Assembly: GCA_900547805.1 (NCBI GenBank)
Contig: URIE01000098.1
Coordinates: forward strand, 1 to 6,537
DNA length: 6,537 nt
From: an uncultured Collinsella sp.
Lineage (GTDB): Bacteria > Actinomycetota > Coriobacteriia > Coriobacteriales > Coriobacteriaceae
Reading direction: 5' to 3'
In this document: positions 5,890 through 6,537 of the stretch, piece after piece
Layout: each line of letters starts with the position of its first letter
Position numbering within the stretch: the stretch's first letter is position 1
Made by a program: the position numbers and the translations under genes
Notes under the pieces: model-generated
The model's database searches: none
Told to the model about the DNA's origin: nothing
The model's input: the letters and a program-made list of their open reading frames with translations, nothing else

Positions 5890-6228
5890 ATGGCAACCAA
5901 AGAAGAAATCTCGATGGTTGGATTCGAGATCGTCGCATACGCGGGTGACGCCCAGACTGATCTGCTTGCAGCGCTCGATGCTGCTCGCGAGGGTGACTTT
6001 GAGAAGGCCGAGCAGCTGCACAAGGATGCCAGCGACGCGCTCATCGGCGCTCACGACACGCAGACCAAGCTGCTTTCGCAGGAGGCCGGTGGCGGCGAGA
6101 TGGAGATGACCTTCATCATGGCCCACGCTCAGGACACCCTCATGACCACCATGATCTTGGAGAAGCAGACCCGCTTTACCATCGATGCCTACAAGCGCAT
6201 CGCCGCACTCGAGGCTAAGCTCGCCTAA
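5890..6228 (+). CDS. lacF: PTS lactose/cellobiose-family EIIA component
   Basis: This is a small soluble phosphocarrier of 112 residues, the normal size for EIIA of the Lac/Chb family, which works as an all-helical trimer. It takes phosphate from HPr and donates it to Cys495 of the EIIB domain of LacE. The N-terminal GFEIVAYAGDAQTDLLAAL (11-29) and the block HxxQTKLLSQEA (55-66) are family hallmarks. The segment IMAHAQDTLMT (76-86) carries the phosphorylated His79 and the conserved Asp82 that binds the trimer-core metal. It is transcribed alone in the same direction as lacI, 214 bp downstream, instead of sitting within lacEG as in many lac-PTS operons. It is nevertheless the only EIIA here and the natural partner of LacE. 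A chitobiose or cellobiose EIIA cannot be excluded from the protein alone, but the neighbours favour lactose. Confidence 0.93.
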   Translation: MATKEEISMVGFEIVAYAGDAQTDLLAALDAAREGDFEKAEQLHKDASDALIGAHDTQTKLLSQEAGGGEMEMTFIMAHAQDTLMTTMILEKQTRFTIDAYKRIAALEAKLA

Positions 6229-6255
6229 CGAGCTCGCACAACCTCGTCCCCTTCC

Positions 6256-6288
6256 AAAAACCCTGCCGCTATCCGCGGCAGGGTTTTT
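6256..6288 (+). terminator. Strong intrinsic terminator of lacF
   Basis: Arms 6256-6269 (AAAAACCCTGCCGC) and 6275-6288 (GCGGCAGGGTTTTT) are perfect 14-bp complements around the loop TATCC, ending in a T-run. It lies 27 bases after the lacF stop. The A-run before the stem gives a U-tract on the other strand too, so it could end transcription arriving from the right. Confidence 0.95.
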
Positions 6289-6537
6289 CTGTATCCCACC
6301 TATCTAGGTTGCGGCGAAATAGAGGTCGACAGCCCCAAATGACCCGCTTTTCCCGTCCCCGGAGGATCGGTTGGCAGCGCTCGCCACGAAACTGGCTCAT
6401 CTACTACGTTTAACCCGATACCCTCGAACACACCCGCGTTTCATGAAAAATCGCAGGACTTCTACCTGCACTGATAATTGTTCTCGGGGGAAGCGGGCAC
6501 TGCGGGGCGCGGCAACGGCGCGCGATTTCCGCGTCGC
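6289..6537. other. Right-end region without a supportable gene
   Basis: I see no start-to-stop gene here. Several frames stay open to the contig edge because the last 60 bases are very G+C-rich, including minus-strand frames ending at 6397-6399 (46 codons) and 6410-6412 (41 codons). Either could be the tail of a gene entering from the right, but neither shows a recognisable domain. A small hairpin GCAGG/CCTGC (6453-6469) is present. The region may be the 3' flank of the next gene or a dispersed intergenic repeat; the sequence alone does not decide. Confidence 0.4.

Noticed and set aside
6397..6537. A partial minus-strand gene entering from the right edge.
   Set aside because: At least two minus-strand frames and one plus-strand frame are equally open in this G+C-rich stretch, and none shows recognisable protein features.

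Overview
The window carries a complete lactose-type phosphotransferase (PTS) locus from a high-G+C Gram-positive bacterium. The G+C-rich codon use, LacI-family regulators and Firmicutes-like LacE/LacF/LacG proteins fit a gut actinobacterium of the Coriobacteriia, with Collinsella as the best guess. That assignment is an inference from style, because no rRNA or other marker gene is present. The left end is not biological: bases 1-40 are an Illumina Nextera adapter with part of an index, so the true sequence begins at base 41.

Layout from left to right. (1) 41-838, plus strand: a LacI-family regulator whose DNA-binding N-terminus lies off the contig. (2) 839-1031: a convergent intergenic region with a long near-perfect inverted repeat and an intrinsic terminator for the minus-strand operon. 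(3) 1032-2471, minus: lacG, a GH1 6-phospho-beta-galactosidase. (4) 2538-4313, minus: lacE, the PTS EIICB lactose permease, separated from lacG by a 66-bp spacer with an 11-bp-stem hairpin. (5) 4314-4670: a divergent control region with two related LacI-type operators in opposite orientation, centred exactly 120 bp apart inside a larger imperfect inverted repeat. (6) 4671-5675, plus: a complete LacI-family regulator. (7) 5676-5889: an A+T-rich leader with repeats and a possible third operator. (8) 5890-6228, plus: lacF, the PTS EIIA, closed by a textbook terminator. (9) 6289-6537: no supportable gene.

How the genes work together. LacF receives phosphate from HPr on His79 and passes it to Cys495 in the EIIB domain of LacE. 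LacE imports a beta-galactoside such as lactose as its 6-phosphate, and LacG cleaves the phospho-disaccharide in the cytoplasm. The two operators beside lacE, next to a divergent lacI, suggest that the complete LacI represses lacEG until inducer is present. A sequence upstream of lacF resembling the core of these operators suggests the separately placed lacF may share that control. The genes that would metabolise galactose-6-phosphate (lacABCD) are not in the window.

I do not see an undescribed system. The points most worth following are the operator architecture, the paired paralogous regulators, the intergenic inverted repeat and the adapter artefact.
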